The translations under genes and the position numbers were made by a program. Below the pieces are notes generated by a model that saw only the letters and a list, made by a program, of their open reading frames with translations, was not told the DNA's origin and searched no databases. DNA of 64,000 nt from Candidatus Leptofilum proximum (GTDB lineage Bacteria; Chloroflexota; Anaerolineae; Promineifilales; Promineifilaceae), in NCBI GenBank assembly GCA_016710325.1, contig JADJXK010000002.1:2604001-2668000 (forward strand), written 5' to 3'. This document shows, piece by piece, positions 48,588 to 57,004 of the stretch. Numbering within the stretch: the first letter of the stretch is position 1; each line of letters opens with the position of its first letter.

Positions 48588-49205
48588 ATGACAAAACGTT
48601 TAACCCGACGAGAACAAGTTCGCGAAGAAACCATTGAACAAATACTCAGCATCGCCCGTGAGGAGATGCAGGCTGAAGGTGTGGCTGCTTTGAGCCTGGG
48701 CACCATTGCCCGGCGGCTGGGCATGCGCACGCCCTCGCTGTACACCTACTTCGACAGCAAAAACGACATCTATGACGAGCTGTTCCGGCGTGGCTTTGTG
48801 GAATTTGGGCAGTGGATGGACGAACGGCCGTATCAAGACGGCACCCTGCGCGAAAATATGGAAAGTGTCATGACCACCTACATGCGCTTTGCCCAGGAAA
48901 ACCAGGACCTGTACCAGCTCATGTTTCAACGGCCGGTGCCCGGATTTGTCCCATCGGAAGAAAGCATGGCCGTCAGCCTGGGGCAGCTCGATGCCGCCAA
49001 AGCGCAATTTTCCCAGCTTTTAGAGCGGGAAGATATGACTCTCAACATCCCGTTTGAAGAAGGGCGCGATCTGGTCATCGCTTTGGCGCACGGCCTGACG
49101 GAGCTGCACCTGGCCAACAACCCGGACCTGCCCGTCGGCCAAGGGCGGTTTGGCCAGCTAATCCCGCAGGCGGTACAGATTCTCCTGGACGCCTGGCAAA
49201 AATAA
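48588..49205 (+). CDS. TetR-family transcriptional regulator
   Basis: The N-terminal helix-turn-helix is clear: REETIEQILSIAREEMQAEGVAALSLGTIARRLGMRTPSLYTYFDSK (written here as the region of residues 8-54). The C-terminal ligand domain resembles the TetR_C_25/WHG type (MQLMFQRPVPGFVP region). Length (205) is normal. It is divergent from the Mut7-C gene and upstream of the MDMPI-like and cytochrome genes, which are possible targets. A palindromic operator candidate lies immediately upstream. Confidence 0.92.
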   Translation: MTKRLTRREQVREETIEQILSIAREEMQAEGVAALSLGTIARRLGMRTPSLYTYFDSKNDIYDELFRRGFVEFGQWMDERPYQDGTLRENMESVMTTYMRFAQENQDLYQLMFQRPVPGFVPSEESMAVSLGQLDAAKAQFSQLLEREDMTLNIPFEEGRDLVIALAHGLTELHLANNPDLPVGQGRFGQLIPQAVQILLDAWQK

Positions 49206-49220
49206 GCTTTCAGGAAATTA

Positions 49221-49278
49221 GCACCGAATTGGCGCTAATTGGCGCTAATTTTCGTGTAAATTCGCGCCAATTCGGTGC
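49221..49278. repeat. Fold-back repeat with perfect 15-bp arms, TTGGCGCTAA word
   Basis: GCACCGAATTGGCGC at 49221-49235 pairs exactly with 49264-49278, and TTGGCGCTAA is repeated between. It follows the TetR stop and could end its transcript. Confidence 0.85.
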
Positions 49279-49347
49279 AAAAATCAGTTTGGCACGCCAA
49301 ATTCAGAAGACCCAGATAAATTCATTTTAGTTTTGGAGGTAAACCTG

Positions 49348-50172
49348 ATGACCGTTTTAACAGGAGTAAAAGCCGTGGTTCAACAAGCAAGCGAGATTCC
49401 CCCGGTGGCCCATGCAGAAGCTGGCCGACTGTCACGCACCGAGTTTGAGCGTGTTCTGGTTGTGCTGGAATCGCTGGATGGGGCAGACTGGCAGCAGCAA
49501 ACGTACTGCACCGAGTGGAAAGTGCGCGACATGGTGGCCCATCTGGCCGGATCGATGACCGGCAGTACCAGCCTGCGCGAGTTTGTGCGGCAATATGTCA
49601 CCCATCCCTACGTGAAGGCCGCGGCCAACCCGGTCGATGGCACCAACCGGCTGCAGATTGAGGAACGCGCCAACCACAGCACCGCCGAGGTCATCGCCGA
49701 GTTTCGCCAAAGCGGGCCAATCGCCATTAAAAACAGGCAAAAGCTGCCCTGGCTGGTGCGCCAGATTCCCATCCCGGTTGTGGGCAACTTTGGCTACCTG
49801 ATGGATATCATCTACCCGCGCGACGAATGGATGCACCGCTACGACATTTGCGCCGCCACCGGCAAACAAATGGTGATTACACCGGAGCACGACGGCCGTC
49901 TCCTGGACCTGGTGCTGCTGGACGTCGCCCAAAAGCTGAAGAAGCAGCTGGCCGGGCGCACCATCGTGCTGCACATCACCGGGGCGCTTAACGGCACCTA
50001 CCAGTTCGGCCACAATGTCGAACCGGACTGCACCCTGGAAATCGATCTGTTTGACTTTCACCTGCGCGCCTCGGAGCGCATCTCGGCGGAGGAAGCGGTG
50101 CGGCGTACGGCCGTTTCCGGCGACAAAACCACCGCCCACTGGTTCCTGAGTAACGCCACCGTTCTGTACTAA
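49348..50172 (+). CDS. Maleylpyruvate-isomerase-like (MDMPI/DinB-fold) protein
   Basis: ATG 49348 follows GGAGGT. The N-terminal four-helix bundle region shows LSRTEFERVLVVLESL, CTEWKVRDMVAHLAG and the later PRDEWMHRYDIC. The His of VAHLAG, the Asp-Glu-Trp-x-His and the following Asp fit the metal site of MDMPI/DinB-2 proteins, which use a thiol cofactor such as mycothiol or bacillithiol. The C-terminal part resembles the SCP-2-like extension (LHITGALNGTYQFGHNVEPDCTLEI in pieces). The actual substrate and thiol are unknown. Confidence 0.85.
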   Translation: MTVLTGVKAVVQQASEIPPVAHAEAGRLSRTEFERVLVVLESLDGADWQQQTYCTEWKVRDMVAHLAGSMTGSTSLREFVRQYVTHPYVKAAANPVDGTNRLQIEERANHSTAEVIAEFRQSGPIAIKNRQKLPWLVRQIPIPVVGNFGYLMDIIYPRDEWMHRYDICAATGKQMVITPEHDGRLLDLVLLDVAQKLKKQLAGRTIVLHITGALNGTYQFGHNVEPDCTLEIDLFDFHLRASERISAEEAVRRTAVSGDKTTAHWFLSNATVLY

Positions 50173-50265
50173 ACCTGAATCCCTGACTGGAAACAATTGA
50201 TAGCGAAGCAACGCAGCGGGCAAAGGCCGTTTGGTTCACGCTGCCTGCCAAAAGGAAACAGTACA

Positions 50266-51183
50266 ATGAGACAAATATTCAAATGGATGGCTATCGGTCT
50301 GGGTAGCCTCGTCATCATCGCTGGAATTGCGGCGCTGGTTCTGTACAGCTTAGGCCGCTCGCGCCTGAACCGGACCCACGAGATCACCGCAGCCGCAATA
50401 TCGGTTGACGACAATGCCGAGACGGTGGAACGGGGCAAACATTTGGTAGAAGCCGTGGTTGCCTGCGGCGAATGTCATGGTGAAGGGCTGCACGGCCGGG
50501 CCTTCTTTGATGAGCCCGCCATCGGCACCGTCGTGTCGGCCAACCTGACCGGCGGCGAAGGCGGACTCGCCGGGGCGTACCGCGATGAAGATTGGATTCG
50601 CGCCATCCGCCACGGCGTGGACCCATCGGGAAAGCCGCTGCTGGTCATGCCCGCGCAGCACTTCCAAAACATGAGCGCGGCCGATCTCGGCGCGGTGATT
50701 GCCTACCTGAAAACGGTGCCGCCCGTAGACAACGTGCCGCCTGCCACAAAACTGACCCCGCTCACGTACATCCTCATCGCCCTGGGCCAGTTCGACAACA
50801 ACATTCCCGCCGACACCATCAACCACAGCGCGCCCTTGCCGGAAGCCCCGCCGGAAGGCGCCACCCAGGCCTACGGTGAATACCTGGTCAGCATTGCCAC
50901 CTGCCGCGAGTGTCACGGCAAGGAACTGACCAGCGGCCAGGCCGGACCCGGCCAGCCCATCGGTCCTAATTTGACACCTTCTGGAAACTTGGGCAGCTGG
51001 TCCCAGGCTGATTTCTTCCGGTTGATCCGCACCGGCCAGACGCCTACAGGCCGCCAGATCAACGACTTTATGCCCTGGCACTATTACCGCCAGATGACCG
51101 ATGTGGAGTTGGAAGCGATCTGGCTCTACCTGCAATCGCTGGAACCGGCCGCAACGCCGGTTAACCTGAGCGCCAGCGAGTAA
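50266..51183 (+). CDS. Membrane-anchored diheme cytochrome c
   Basis: ATG 50266 (MRQIFKWMAIG) follows AAAGGAAA and begins a single membrane anchor (about residues 8-30). Two heme-attachment sites, CGECH near residue 64 and CRECH near residue 217, each head a cytochrome c domain. Possible Met ligands lie in LVMPAQHF and NDFMPWHYY. It would act outside the membrane as an electron carrier. No oxidase or dehydrogenase gene adjoins it, so its partner is unknown. Confidence 0.93.
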   Translation: MRQIFKWMAIGLGSLVIIAGIAALVLYSLGRSRLNRTHEITAAAISVDDNAETVERGKHLVEAVVACGECHGEGLHGRAFFDEPAIGTVVSANLTGGEGGLAGAYRDEDWIRAIRHGVDPSGKPLLVMPAQHFQNMSAADLGAVIAYLKTVPPVDNVPPATKLTPLTYILIALGQFDNNIPADTINHSAPLPEAPPEGATQAYGEYLVSIATCRECHGKELTSGQAGPGQPIGPNLTPSGNLGSWSQADFFRLIRTGQTPTGRQINDFMPWHYYRQMTDVELEAIWLYLQSLEPAATPVNLSASE

Positions 51184-51217
51184 GCAGCCTCAACCTCCTC
51201 TACCTGATCTCCATTTT

Positions 51218-51293
51218 CAACCGCAAAGAGCGCGAAGCACGCAGAGAACTTTTGTACTTTATTCTCTCTGTTCCTTTGCGTTCTTTGCGGTTA
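51218..51293. repeat. Fold-back repeat of the CCGCAAAGAGCGCGAAG word
   Basis: AACCGCAAAGAGCGCGAAGC and ACGCAGAGAA pair with TTCTCTCTGTTCC and TTTGCGTTCTTTGCGGTT. It lies between the cytochrome gene and the sigma factor gene. Confidence 0.85.
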
Positions 51294-51425
51294 ACCTGTT
51301 GGATGAGAAACGGCCGTTTCTCCCCCACGCCGTCTTGCCACTTCCCCCATATGCGCGTAAGATGCTGTAAATGTCACAAACGGCCGTTTACCGGTGTTTA
51401 GGAGAGCGGAAAGACACAAACCAAC

Positions 51426-52007
51426 ATGGCGAAAGGAACAGATGTGACCAGCCTGACCGATAATCTTCTGCTGGAGCAGATGGGGCAGGGAGATGTGGCC
51501 TCGTTTGAGGCGATCTTTCACCAGCACTATGATCGCGTCTATGGTCTGTTGTTTCGTCTGTTGGGCAACCGGGATGAAGCGGAAGATGTGACCCAGGAAG
51601 TGTTCCTCAAGCTGCACGACCACGCCTTCAGCCGCCGCTTTCTGAACCGCAACCGCGAGCATAACCTGGGCGCCTGGCTCTACCGCACCGCCACCAACGC
51701 CGGTTACAACGCCATTCGCGGGCGGCAGCGGCGCTGGCAGCGCAACACCCTGTTGGTGCCGGACCCGCAAGGTGTACCCGGCGCGGACAAAGAAGTAGAG
51801 CAGCGAGAGAGAGAAACGGCCGTACGCCAGACCCTGGCCCAACTGCCAGAACGGGACACCCAGCTCCTGCTCATGCGGCAAATGGGCTTCAGCTACGCCG
51901 ACTGCGCCGAAGCGGTTGGCGTCGCCCCCGGCTCGGTGGGCACCCTGCTGGCCCGCGCCGCCGCGGCGTTTAAGCAGGCTTATGAAGAGGTGAACGGTGG
52001 TCGGTAA
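51426..52007 (+). CDS. ECF-family RNA polymerase sigma factor
   Basis: Region 2 is FEAIFHQHYDRVYGLLFRLLGNRDEAEDVTQEVFLKL (residues of about 27-63), and region 4 is TLAQLPERDTQLLLMRQMGFSYADCAEAVGVAPGSVGTLLARA (read as residues of about 138-180). Length (193) is normal. It is followed by a membrane protein that looks like its anti-sigma partner. Expression is probably released by an envelope signal, but the regulon is not visible. ATG 51426 or GTG 51444 could start translation. Confidence 0.95.
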   Translation: MAKGTDVTSLTDNLLLEQMGQGDVASFEAIFHQHYDRVYGLLFRLLGNRDEAEDVTQEVFLKLHDHAFSRRFLNRNREHNLGAWLYRTATNAGYNAIRGRQRRWQRNTLLVPDPQGVPGADKEVEQRERETAVRQTLAQLPERDTQLLLMRQMGFSYADCAEAVGVAPGSVGTLLARAAAAFKQAYEEVNGGR

Positions 52008-52095
52008 TCGGTAAACGGTAATCGGTGGTCGGTGAACGGATTCTCAACCGCGAAGCGACATTACGGATTACCGATTACGGATAACCGCTTACGGA
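51999..52095. repeat. Fold-back repeat of the GGTAATCGGTAA word
   Basis: GGTCGGTAATCGGTAAACGG copies pair with ATTACGGATTACCGATTACG and CCGCTTACGG, around an AACCGCGAAGCG centre. It begins at the sigma stop and ends just before the anti-sigma start, interrupting what is normally a tightly coupled pair. Confidence 0.85.
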
Positions 52096-52103
52096 ACAAG
52101 ACG

Positions 52104-53096
52104 ATGAGCGAAGATAAGCAAGTTCAAGAAGTGATGGAGCAGCTTTCCATCCTCGAACCGGCAGAAGCCGAAGCGCCACGCCCGGCGCGGCTGGCCTTTG
52201 CCCGGCTCCAGGCGGCGCTGTTGCCGCCGCAACGGCCGAATTGGTTGGTGCGTCTGGGACAGCAGCTGTTGGCCCCGCAGCGACGGCTGGCTACGGCCGT
52301 TTCCCTCACCCTCGTTCTGCTGGTGGTTAGCTTCAGCTTCCCCGCCGTGCGCGCCGCCGCCAGCGATTTTCTGGGCCTGTTCCGCGTGGAGAAGTTTGCC
52401 GCCATTGAAATCACCCCGGAGCAAATGGCATTGCTGCGGCAGGCGGCTGAGCAAGACATCATGCCCGGCGAGCTGGAAGTCGACAAGGAACCCGGAGTGC
52501 TGACGCCGGTGGATTCGCTCAGCAAGGCAGCTACCGTGACGGGGTTAACGGCCGTACACACCATCCCCGCCCTGGGCGAGCCACGCGAAATTTTTGTAGC
52601 CTCCAGCGGCAACGGCCACTTCACCATCAATGAGGCCAACGCCCGCCGCCTGCTAGAAGCAGCGAACCTGGACCCCAATCTGCTGCCAGACGGCATCGAC
52701 GGCGCCCGCATTGCCGTGGCCACCTATGGCGGCGTCGAGCAGCGCTGGGCCGACGGCACCACGCTGCTGCAAACGAACAGCCCGGTCGTGCAGTATCCTG
52801 AAAATCTTGATCCGGCGCTGATGGGCGAGGCGCTGCTGCAAATTCTGGGTCTCAGCCCGCTGGAAGCGCAGCGCCTGGCCAGCCAGATCGATTGGACCAG
52901 CACCCTGCTGCTGCCTATCCCCAGCAACATCGCCTCCTACGAGGAAATGACGGTGAACGGCAGCAGCGCCATCGGGCTCACCAGTGTAGACAACCATATT
53001 CACATGCTGATCTGGCAGGAGAACGGCCGTTTGTACCTGCTGGCCGGGTCGCAATCCACCACCGAATTGGCGCTACTGGCAAATGAGTTAGAATAA
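52104..53096 (+). CDS. Putative membrane anti-sigma factor/DUF4367-like protein
   Basis: ATG 52104 gives 330 residues. An N-terminal cytoplasmic segment of about 70 residues (VQEVMEQLSILEPAEAEAPRPARLAF) precedes one membrane helix (TAVSLTLVLLVVSFSF). A large outer domain follows with DFLGLFRVEKF and repeated beta motifs, ending QSTTELALLANELE. The position directly after the ECF sigma factor and the topology fit an anti-sigma factor, although no ZAS zinc motif (HxxxCxxC) is visible. Sequence family assignment is tentative. Confidence 0.75.
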   Translation: MSEDKQVQEVMEQLSILEPAEAEAPRPARLAFARLQAALLPPQRPNWLVRLGQQLLAPQRRLATAVSLTLVLLVVSFSFPAVRAAASDFLGLFRVEKFAAIEITPEQMALLRQAAEQDIMPGELEVDKEPGVLTPVDSLSKAATVTGLTAVHTIPALGEPREIFVASSGNGHFTINEANARRLLEAANLDPNLLPDGIDGARIAVATYGGVEQRWADGTTLLQTNSPVVQYPENLDPALMGEALLQILGLSPLEAQRLASQIDWTSTLLLPIPSNIASYEEMTVNGSSAIGLTSVDNHIHMLIWQENGRLYLLAGSQSTTELALLANELE

Positions 53097-53101
53097 ACTG
53101 T

Positions 53102-53401
53102 ATGTTGCATCACCCTTTGTTTATCCCCGTCGCGTTGGGGGTCATCATCGCCGGTGCGATTTACCTGATTGTCTCTTACCGGCGCGAAGCCAAACGGCCC
53201 GAAACGCAGCCCAAGGCACCCACGCCTGGCTGGCAGGTGCAGTGCCCCAAGTGCAGCCGCTGGAAAAAGCTAGAGCCAGTGCGCCGCGAAACGCTGGAGG
53301 TGCAGGAAATTAGTATCTTGCCTGGCACCCAGAACCACTTTATCCACGAATACAAATGCCCGTTTTGTGGCCACACCTGGCACGAACGGTACACCGGGTA
53401 A
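53102..53401 (+). CDS. Single-helix membrane protein with zinc-ribbon tail
   Basis: A 99-residue protein with an N-terminal membrane helix (IPVALGVIIAGAIYLIV) and a cytoplasmic zinc-ribbon-like part having CPKC near residue 47 and CPFC near residue 85 followed by GHTWHERY. The family is unknown to me. It starts five bases after the anti-sigma stop and ends two bases before the ABC ATPase start, so it belongs to the same transcription unit. Confidence 0.8.
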   Translation: MLHHPLFIPVALGVIIAGAIYLIVSYRREAKRPETQPKAPTPGWQVQCPKCSRWKKLEPVRRETLEVQEISILPGTQNHFIHEYKCPFCGHTWHERYTG

Positions 53402-53403
53402 CG

Positions 53404-54324
53404 ATGAGTGAGTTTGCCCTTGAAGCGGTGGGCTTACGCAAGCAGTTTGGTCAGAAAACGGCCGTCGCCAACCTCACGCTCCAGGTCAAACGAGGCGAAA
53501 TCTTCGGCTTCCTTGGGCCTAACGGCGCGGGCAAAACCACGGCCATCAAGATGCTGTTGGGCTTAACCAGCCCCAGCGCTGGCCGCGCCACCCTGCTGGG
53601 ACGGCCGTTGGGCGACCGCACCGCCCGGGCCAAAATTGGCTTCCTGCCCGAGCATTTCCGCTTTCATGAATGGCTTAAAGCGGCCGAATTTCTAGATTTA
53701 CACGGCCGTTTATACCAGATGCCGCCAGAAGAGCGCCGCCAGGCCATCCCCGAACTGCTGGCCCTGGTGGGTTTGCAGGACCGCGCCGACACGCCGCTGC
53801 GGGCCTTCTCCAAGGGCATGCTGCAGCGCATTGGCCTGGCGCAGGCCCTGATCAACAACCCGGAGCTGATCTTTTTGGACGAACCCACCTCTGGCCTGGA
53901 CCCATTAGGGCGGCGGCTGGTGCGGGATGTCATCAACCAGCTGCGGCAGCGCGGCACGGCCGTTTTTCTCAATTCCCACCTGCTCAGCGAAGTGGAGCAG
54001 ACCTGTGATCGGGTAACGTTTATTCGCCAGGGGGATGTGCTGGAAACGGTCTCGCTGCACGATACGATTGCCGCCGTTCCTGTTGTGGTGCGCGTGGGGC
54101 AGCCCACGCCGCAGCTGCTGGCCGATCTGGCCACCTTTGGTGACGGGGCAAGGATGGGTGTGGGCGACGGCCGTATCCACCTCACCCTGCCCCACGAAGC
54201 CGCCCTGCCCCAGCTGGCCAGCTGGCTGGTGGCCCAGGGCCACACCCTGTACGAACTCACTCCACAGTCCCTCACGCTGGAAGAGCGCTTCCTGCAAATT
54301 GTGGGCGATCAATCGGAAGGATAA
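53404..54324 (+). CDS. ABC-2-type exporter ATP-binding protein
   Basis: ATG 53404 lies two bases after the preceding stop. Walker A is GPNGAGKTT near residue 38, signature FSKGMLQRIGLAQAL, Walker B LIFLDEPTSGLDPLG and H-loop NSHLLSEVE. The C-terminal 90 residues match the DUF4162 extension of this exporter class. With the permease at 54424 it forms an ABC-2-type transporter. Substrates for relatives include antibiotics, lipids and proteins. It is linked to the ECF sigma gene, suggesting envelope stress output. Confidence 0.93.
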   Translation: MSEFALEAVGLRKQFGQKTAVANLTLQVKRGEIFGFLGPNGAGKTTAIKMLLGLTSPSAGRATLLGRPLGDRTARAKIGFLPEHFRFHEWLKAAEFLDLHGRLYQMPPEERRQAIPELLALVGLQDRADTPLRAFSKGMLQRIGLAQALINNPELIFLDEPTSGLDPLGRRLVRDVINQLRQRGTAVFLNSHLLSEVEQTCDRVTFIRQGDVLETVSLHDTIAAVPVVVRVGQPTPQLLADLATFGDGARMGVGDGRIHLTLPHEAALPQLASWLVAQGHTLYELTPQSLTLEERFLQIVGDQSEG

Positions 54325-54325
54325 C

Positions 54326-54414
54326 AAGTATGCAAGTGGCAAGTGGCAAGTCTTCAAGTTTTCAGGTGTTTACCTGCAACTTGCCACCTGCAACCTGCCA
54401 CCTAAACACCTGAT
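54326..54414. repeat. Fold-back repeat of the GCAAGTGGCAAGT word
   Basis: TATGCAAGTGGCAAGTGGCA and TTTTCAGGTGTTTACC on the left pair with inverted ACTTGCCACCTGCAACC and GGTAAACACCTG-like sequence on the right. It separates the ATPase and permease genes of the exporter and is the same family as 33262 and 36358. Confidence 0.85.
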
Positions 54415-54423
54415 ACCAAGACC

Positions 54424-55260
54424 ATGCAAACTGTCCTGATTTTTGCCGAACTGACCATTCGTGAAACCCAGCGGCGCAAGGTGCTGTGGGTGGCGCTGCT
54501 GCTGGCCTTGGGCTTCCTGGCCATTTTTGGCGTGGGCCTGTCGATAATCTTTCGCGAGCTGGCCCGGCTGGGCGCGGGCGTCGATGATATTGATTTTGGC
54601 CTGGGGGCGCTCTTTTCGGCGGCACTGTACATGGTTAACTTCCTGGTGATTGTGATGGCGCTGCTGATTTCGGTAACGGCCGTCTCCGGCGAAATTGACT
54701 CCCATACCATCGAAGCGCTGGTAACCAAGCCGGTGCGCCGCTGGGAAGTGATTCTGGGCAAATGGCTGGGCTTTGCCGCTATCCTCACGGTGTACACCCT
54801 GCTGCTGGTGGGCGGCGTCATGCTGCTGTATCGCTGGCAAACTGGCTTTATCGTCAGCAACGTTCCGGCCGGGCTGGGTCTGATGCTGATGCAGGGCTTG
54901 CTGGTGCTCTCGTTGACGATGCTGGGCGGCACACGCCTGTCTACCCTGGCCAACGGCGTGCTGGCCTTCATGATGGTGGGCATTGCCTTCATCGGCGGCT
55001 GGGTGGAGCAGATTGGCAGTTTGCTGCAGAGTGAAACGGCCGTTAACATCGGCATCGTTACCAGTCTGATTATGCCCACGGAAATTTTATGGCGGCAGGC
55101 CCTGGCCCTGCTCCAACCGCGTGTCACCTCAGCCGCGTTTGCCGCCGGGCCATTTATGGTCCTGTCCCGGCCCTCAGACCTGATGATTGGTTATGCGGTG
55201 GCGTATACGGCCGTGCTGCTGCTGCTGAGCCTGCTGGCTTTTTCCCGGCGCGATTTGTAG
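54424..55260 (+). CDS. ABC-2-type exporter permease
   Basis: A 278-residue protein with six hydrophobic segments. The motif SGEIDSHTIEALVTKPVRRWEVILGKWLG is typical of ABC-2 membrane subunits of the NatB/NosY type (read as residues of about 89-118). It follows the ATPase gene, separated only by a fold-back repeat. It should be the membrane part of the same exporter. No substrate evidence is visible. Confidence 0.9.
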   Translation: MQTVLIFAELTIRETQRRKVLWVALLLALGFLAIFGVGLSIIFRELARLGAGVDDIDFGLGALFSAALYMVNFLVIVMALLISVTAVSGEIDSHTIEALVTKPVRRWEVILGKWLGFAAILTVYTLLLVGGVMLLYRWQTGFIVSNVPAGLGLMLMQGLLVLSLTMLGGTRLSTLANGVLAFMMVGIAFIGGWVEQIGSLLQSETAVNIGIVTSLIMPTEILWRQALALLQPRVTSAAFAAGPFMVLSRPSDLMIGYAVAYTAVLLLLSLLAFSRRDL

Positions 55261-55270
55261 AAGGATTATT

Positions 55271-55849
55271 GTGAATCAATTTACCGATATTTATGCCCTG
55301 GAAAAGTGGCTGAGCAGCAATGGCATCGACGTTAAGGCGTGGGGGAGCGACAACAGCAAAAGTTTGGACAATCTGTGGCAGGAACTGCAAGCAGGTGAAG
55401 TGCAGCTAAAGCAAAATCCGCCGCTGCGCCTGGTAGAAGTGGTGCAAATTATCATCCGGCGTAGGGAAACGGTGTTGGTAGAAGCGGAACAGGAGTTTTT
55501 TAACGGCCAGCGGCGCTACCGCAACCAGCCACCCTCGGAGAAGATCAAGCCAGGTGAAACGGTTCAAGTTGCCGCCAGCCGCTGCCTGCAAGAAGAGTTG
55601 GGACTATCTTTGGATGCTTTTACGCTGCGCCTGGAAACCCATCGTGAATACCAGACCAACACCAACTCGATCTCCTACCCCGGGCTGCCCTCGCAGTACA
55701 ATTTTCATATCATCGAAGCGGCCGTTTCCGGCCTGCCCACCGAGGATTTCTGGCGCGAGAACGAGTCCGATGGCATCATCGATCCGGTGAAACGGCACCG
55801 CTGGGAATGGCGGCCAGCCGACAGTTTTCCATTCATTGGGGATCATTAA
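55271..55849 (+). CDS. NUDIX-like hydrolase
   Basis: GTG 55271 follows AAGGATTATT. The C-terminal half fits the NUDIX fold, with GETVQVAASRCLQEELGLSLD resembling the NUDIX box (R-x-x-x-E-E-L-G). The conserved G-x5-E is incomplete at the front, so activity is uncertain. The N-terminal third (DIYALEKWLSSNGIDVKAWG) is an added helical domain. The stop lies close to the convergent flippase-like gene, overlapping it by 17 bases. Confidence 0.75.
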   Translation: MNQFTDIYALEKWLSSNGIDVKAWGSDNSKSLDNLWQELQAGEVQLKQNPPLRLVEVVQIIIRRRETVLVEAEQEFFNGQRRYRNQPPSEKIKPGETVQVAASRCLQEELGLSLDAFTLRLETHREYQTNTNSISYPGLPSQYNFHIIEAAVSGLPTEDFWRENESDGIIDPVKRHRWEWRPADSFPFIGDH

Positions 55850-56825
55850 CGGCCGTTTGCGAGCCAAGCATCGTTTGCAGCGACAAGCCGGTTTGGGCCA
55901 ACCCCCACAGCGCCAGACCCATCATCCACACCATTTCCAAGATATGCAGCAGCACCGCGTACGCCGTCAGCGCCACCTCGTCGAAGCCGACGGCGGCCAG
56001 CGGCACCACCACCGAGGCGTGGAAGATGCCCGGCTGCGTCGGCGCCGACGGCGGCGACAGGGCCAGCGCTCCCAGGGACACGGCCAGCCGGTCGGCCGGA
56101 GGGAACCCTTCACCCAAGCCCAGCAGCGTGACATAAAAGAAGCCCCAGAAGCAGCCCCAGGCCAGCAGCGAGGTGCCCATCACTTTGGCCAGCTGTTTGG
56201 GTTCGGCAACGGCCGTTAAGTTATCCAGCAAATCGGTCAGGGTGCGGCGTGCTCCGGCTTCGGTGATGCGCGGCAGTTGGGCAAACCGGGCCGGCCAACG
56301 GGCCAGCACCCGCTCACGCTGCCGGATGAGCCATTGTATCCCGGCAAAAGCGGCCAGCAGCACGGCCACCCCACCCAAAATGGACCCGGGCAATAGGTCA
56401 ATTCCTGCTCCCACCGCAACGGCCGTCACCAATGCCAGCAAACGCAGCAGCTGCTCAAACAACCGCTCCACCACAAAACTGGAAGTGGCTTCCGCATAGG
56501 AAACCGCTCCACCGCGACCCAGCACCACAATTCGCATCGCCTCCCCGGCACGGGCGGGCACGATGATGTTGCCCGCGTGGCCAATGTTGCTGGCGTGGAA
56601 CGTCTGCTGCAGGGTGGGTTTGCTGCCCAGCAGCAGCTGCCAGCGCAGGGCGTAAAAGAGGAGCCCCAAAACGAGGAGGAAAGAAGTGAGGATGAGATGG
56701 GTGGGAACGGCCGTTTGCAACACTTGCCCCACCGCCGCCAAATCCACAAACCAGACAAACAGAGCCACGATGGCCCCAATCACCACCAGCAAGCCCACAA
56801 TTTGCCAGATTTGCTTACGACTCAT
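55833..56825 (-). CDS. Lysylphosphatidylglycerol synthase-like transmembrane (UPF0104) protein
   Basis: A 330-residue protein with eight or so hydrophobic segments. Typical features are FYALRWQLLLGSKPTLQQTFHASNIGHAGNIIVPARAGEAMR (read as residues of about 58-98) and LALSPPSAPTQPGIFHASVVVPL. These match the LPG_synthase_TM family, found in MprF and AglD-like proteins. Stand-alone members may flip or present lipids. The 3' end overlaps the NUDIX gene on the other strand. Confidence 0.88.
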   Translation of the reverse strand: MSRKQIWQIVGLLVVIGAIVALFVWFVDLAAVGQVLQTAVPTHLILTSFLLVLGLLFYALRWQLLLGSKPTLQQTFHASNIGHAGNIIVPARAGEAMRIVVLGRGGAVSYAEATSSFVVERLFEQLLRLLALVTAVAVGAGIDLLPGSILGGVAVLLAAFAGIQWLIRQRERVLARWPARFAQLPRITEAGARRTLTDLLDNLTAVAEPKQLAKVMGTSLLAWGCFWGFFYVTLLGLGEGFPPADRLAVSLGALALSPPSAPTQPGIFHASVVVPLAAVGFDEVALTAYAVLLHILEMVWMMGLALWGLAQTGLSLQTMLGSQTAVNDPQ

Positions 56826-56861
56826 TAGATTTTCGGTTTATTGAATCGGAAAAGTAATCAT

Positions 56862-56955
56862 TGTCATTCCCGCAAAGTGCCTGCCCCCGCGAAGGCGTGG
56901 GGCGGGAATCCACAACTCGCGCAAAAAATGGATGCCCGTTTTCACGGGCATGACA
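56862..56955. repeat. REP-like inverted pair (no internal gene)
   Basis: A unit from TGTCATTCCCGC to GCGGGAATCCA (56862-56913) is followed by an inverted unit TGGATGCCCG to CGGGCATGACA (56929-56955). The outer ends match the ends of the GIY-YIG element at 43221-43680. It lies just upstream of the flippase-like gene. Confidence 0.8.
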
Positions 56956-56969
56956 ATCTAAGGTTCGGA

Positions 56970-57002
56970 AAAATCTGCGTAATCTGCGTAATCTGTGGAT
57001 TT
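56970..57002. repeat. One-sided AATCTGCGT word repeat
   Basis: AATCTGCGTAATCTGCGTAA followed by TCTGTGG is a direct-repeat form of the word family folded at 31956-32002. It abuts the stop of asnS. Confidence 0.65.
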
Positions 57003-57004
57003 CT

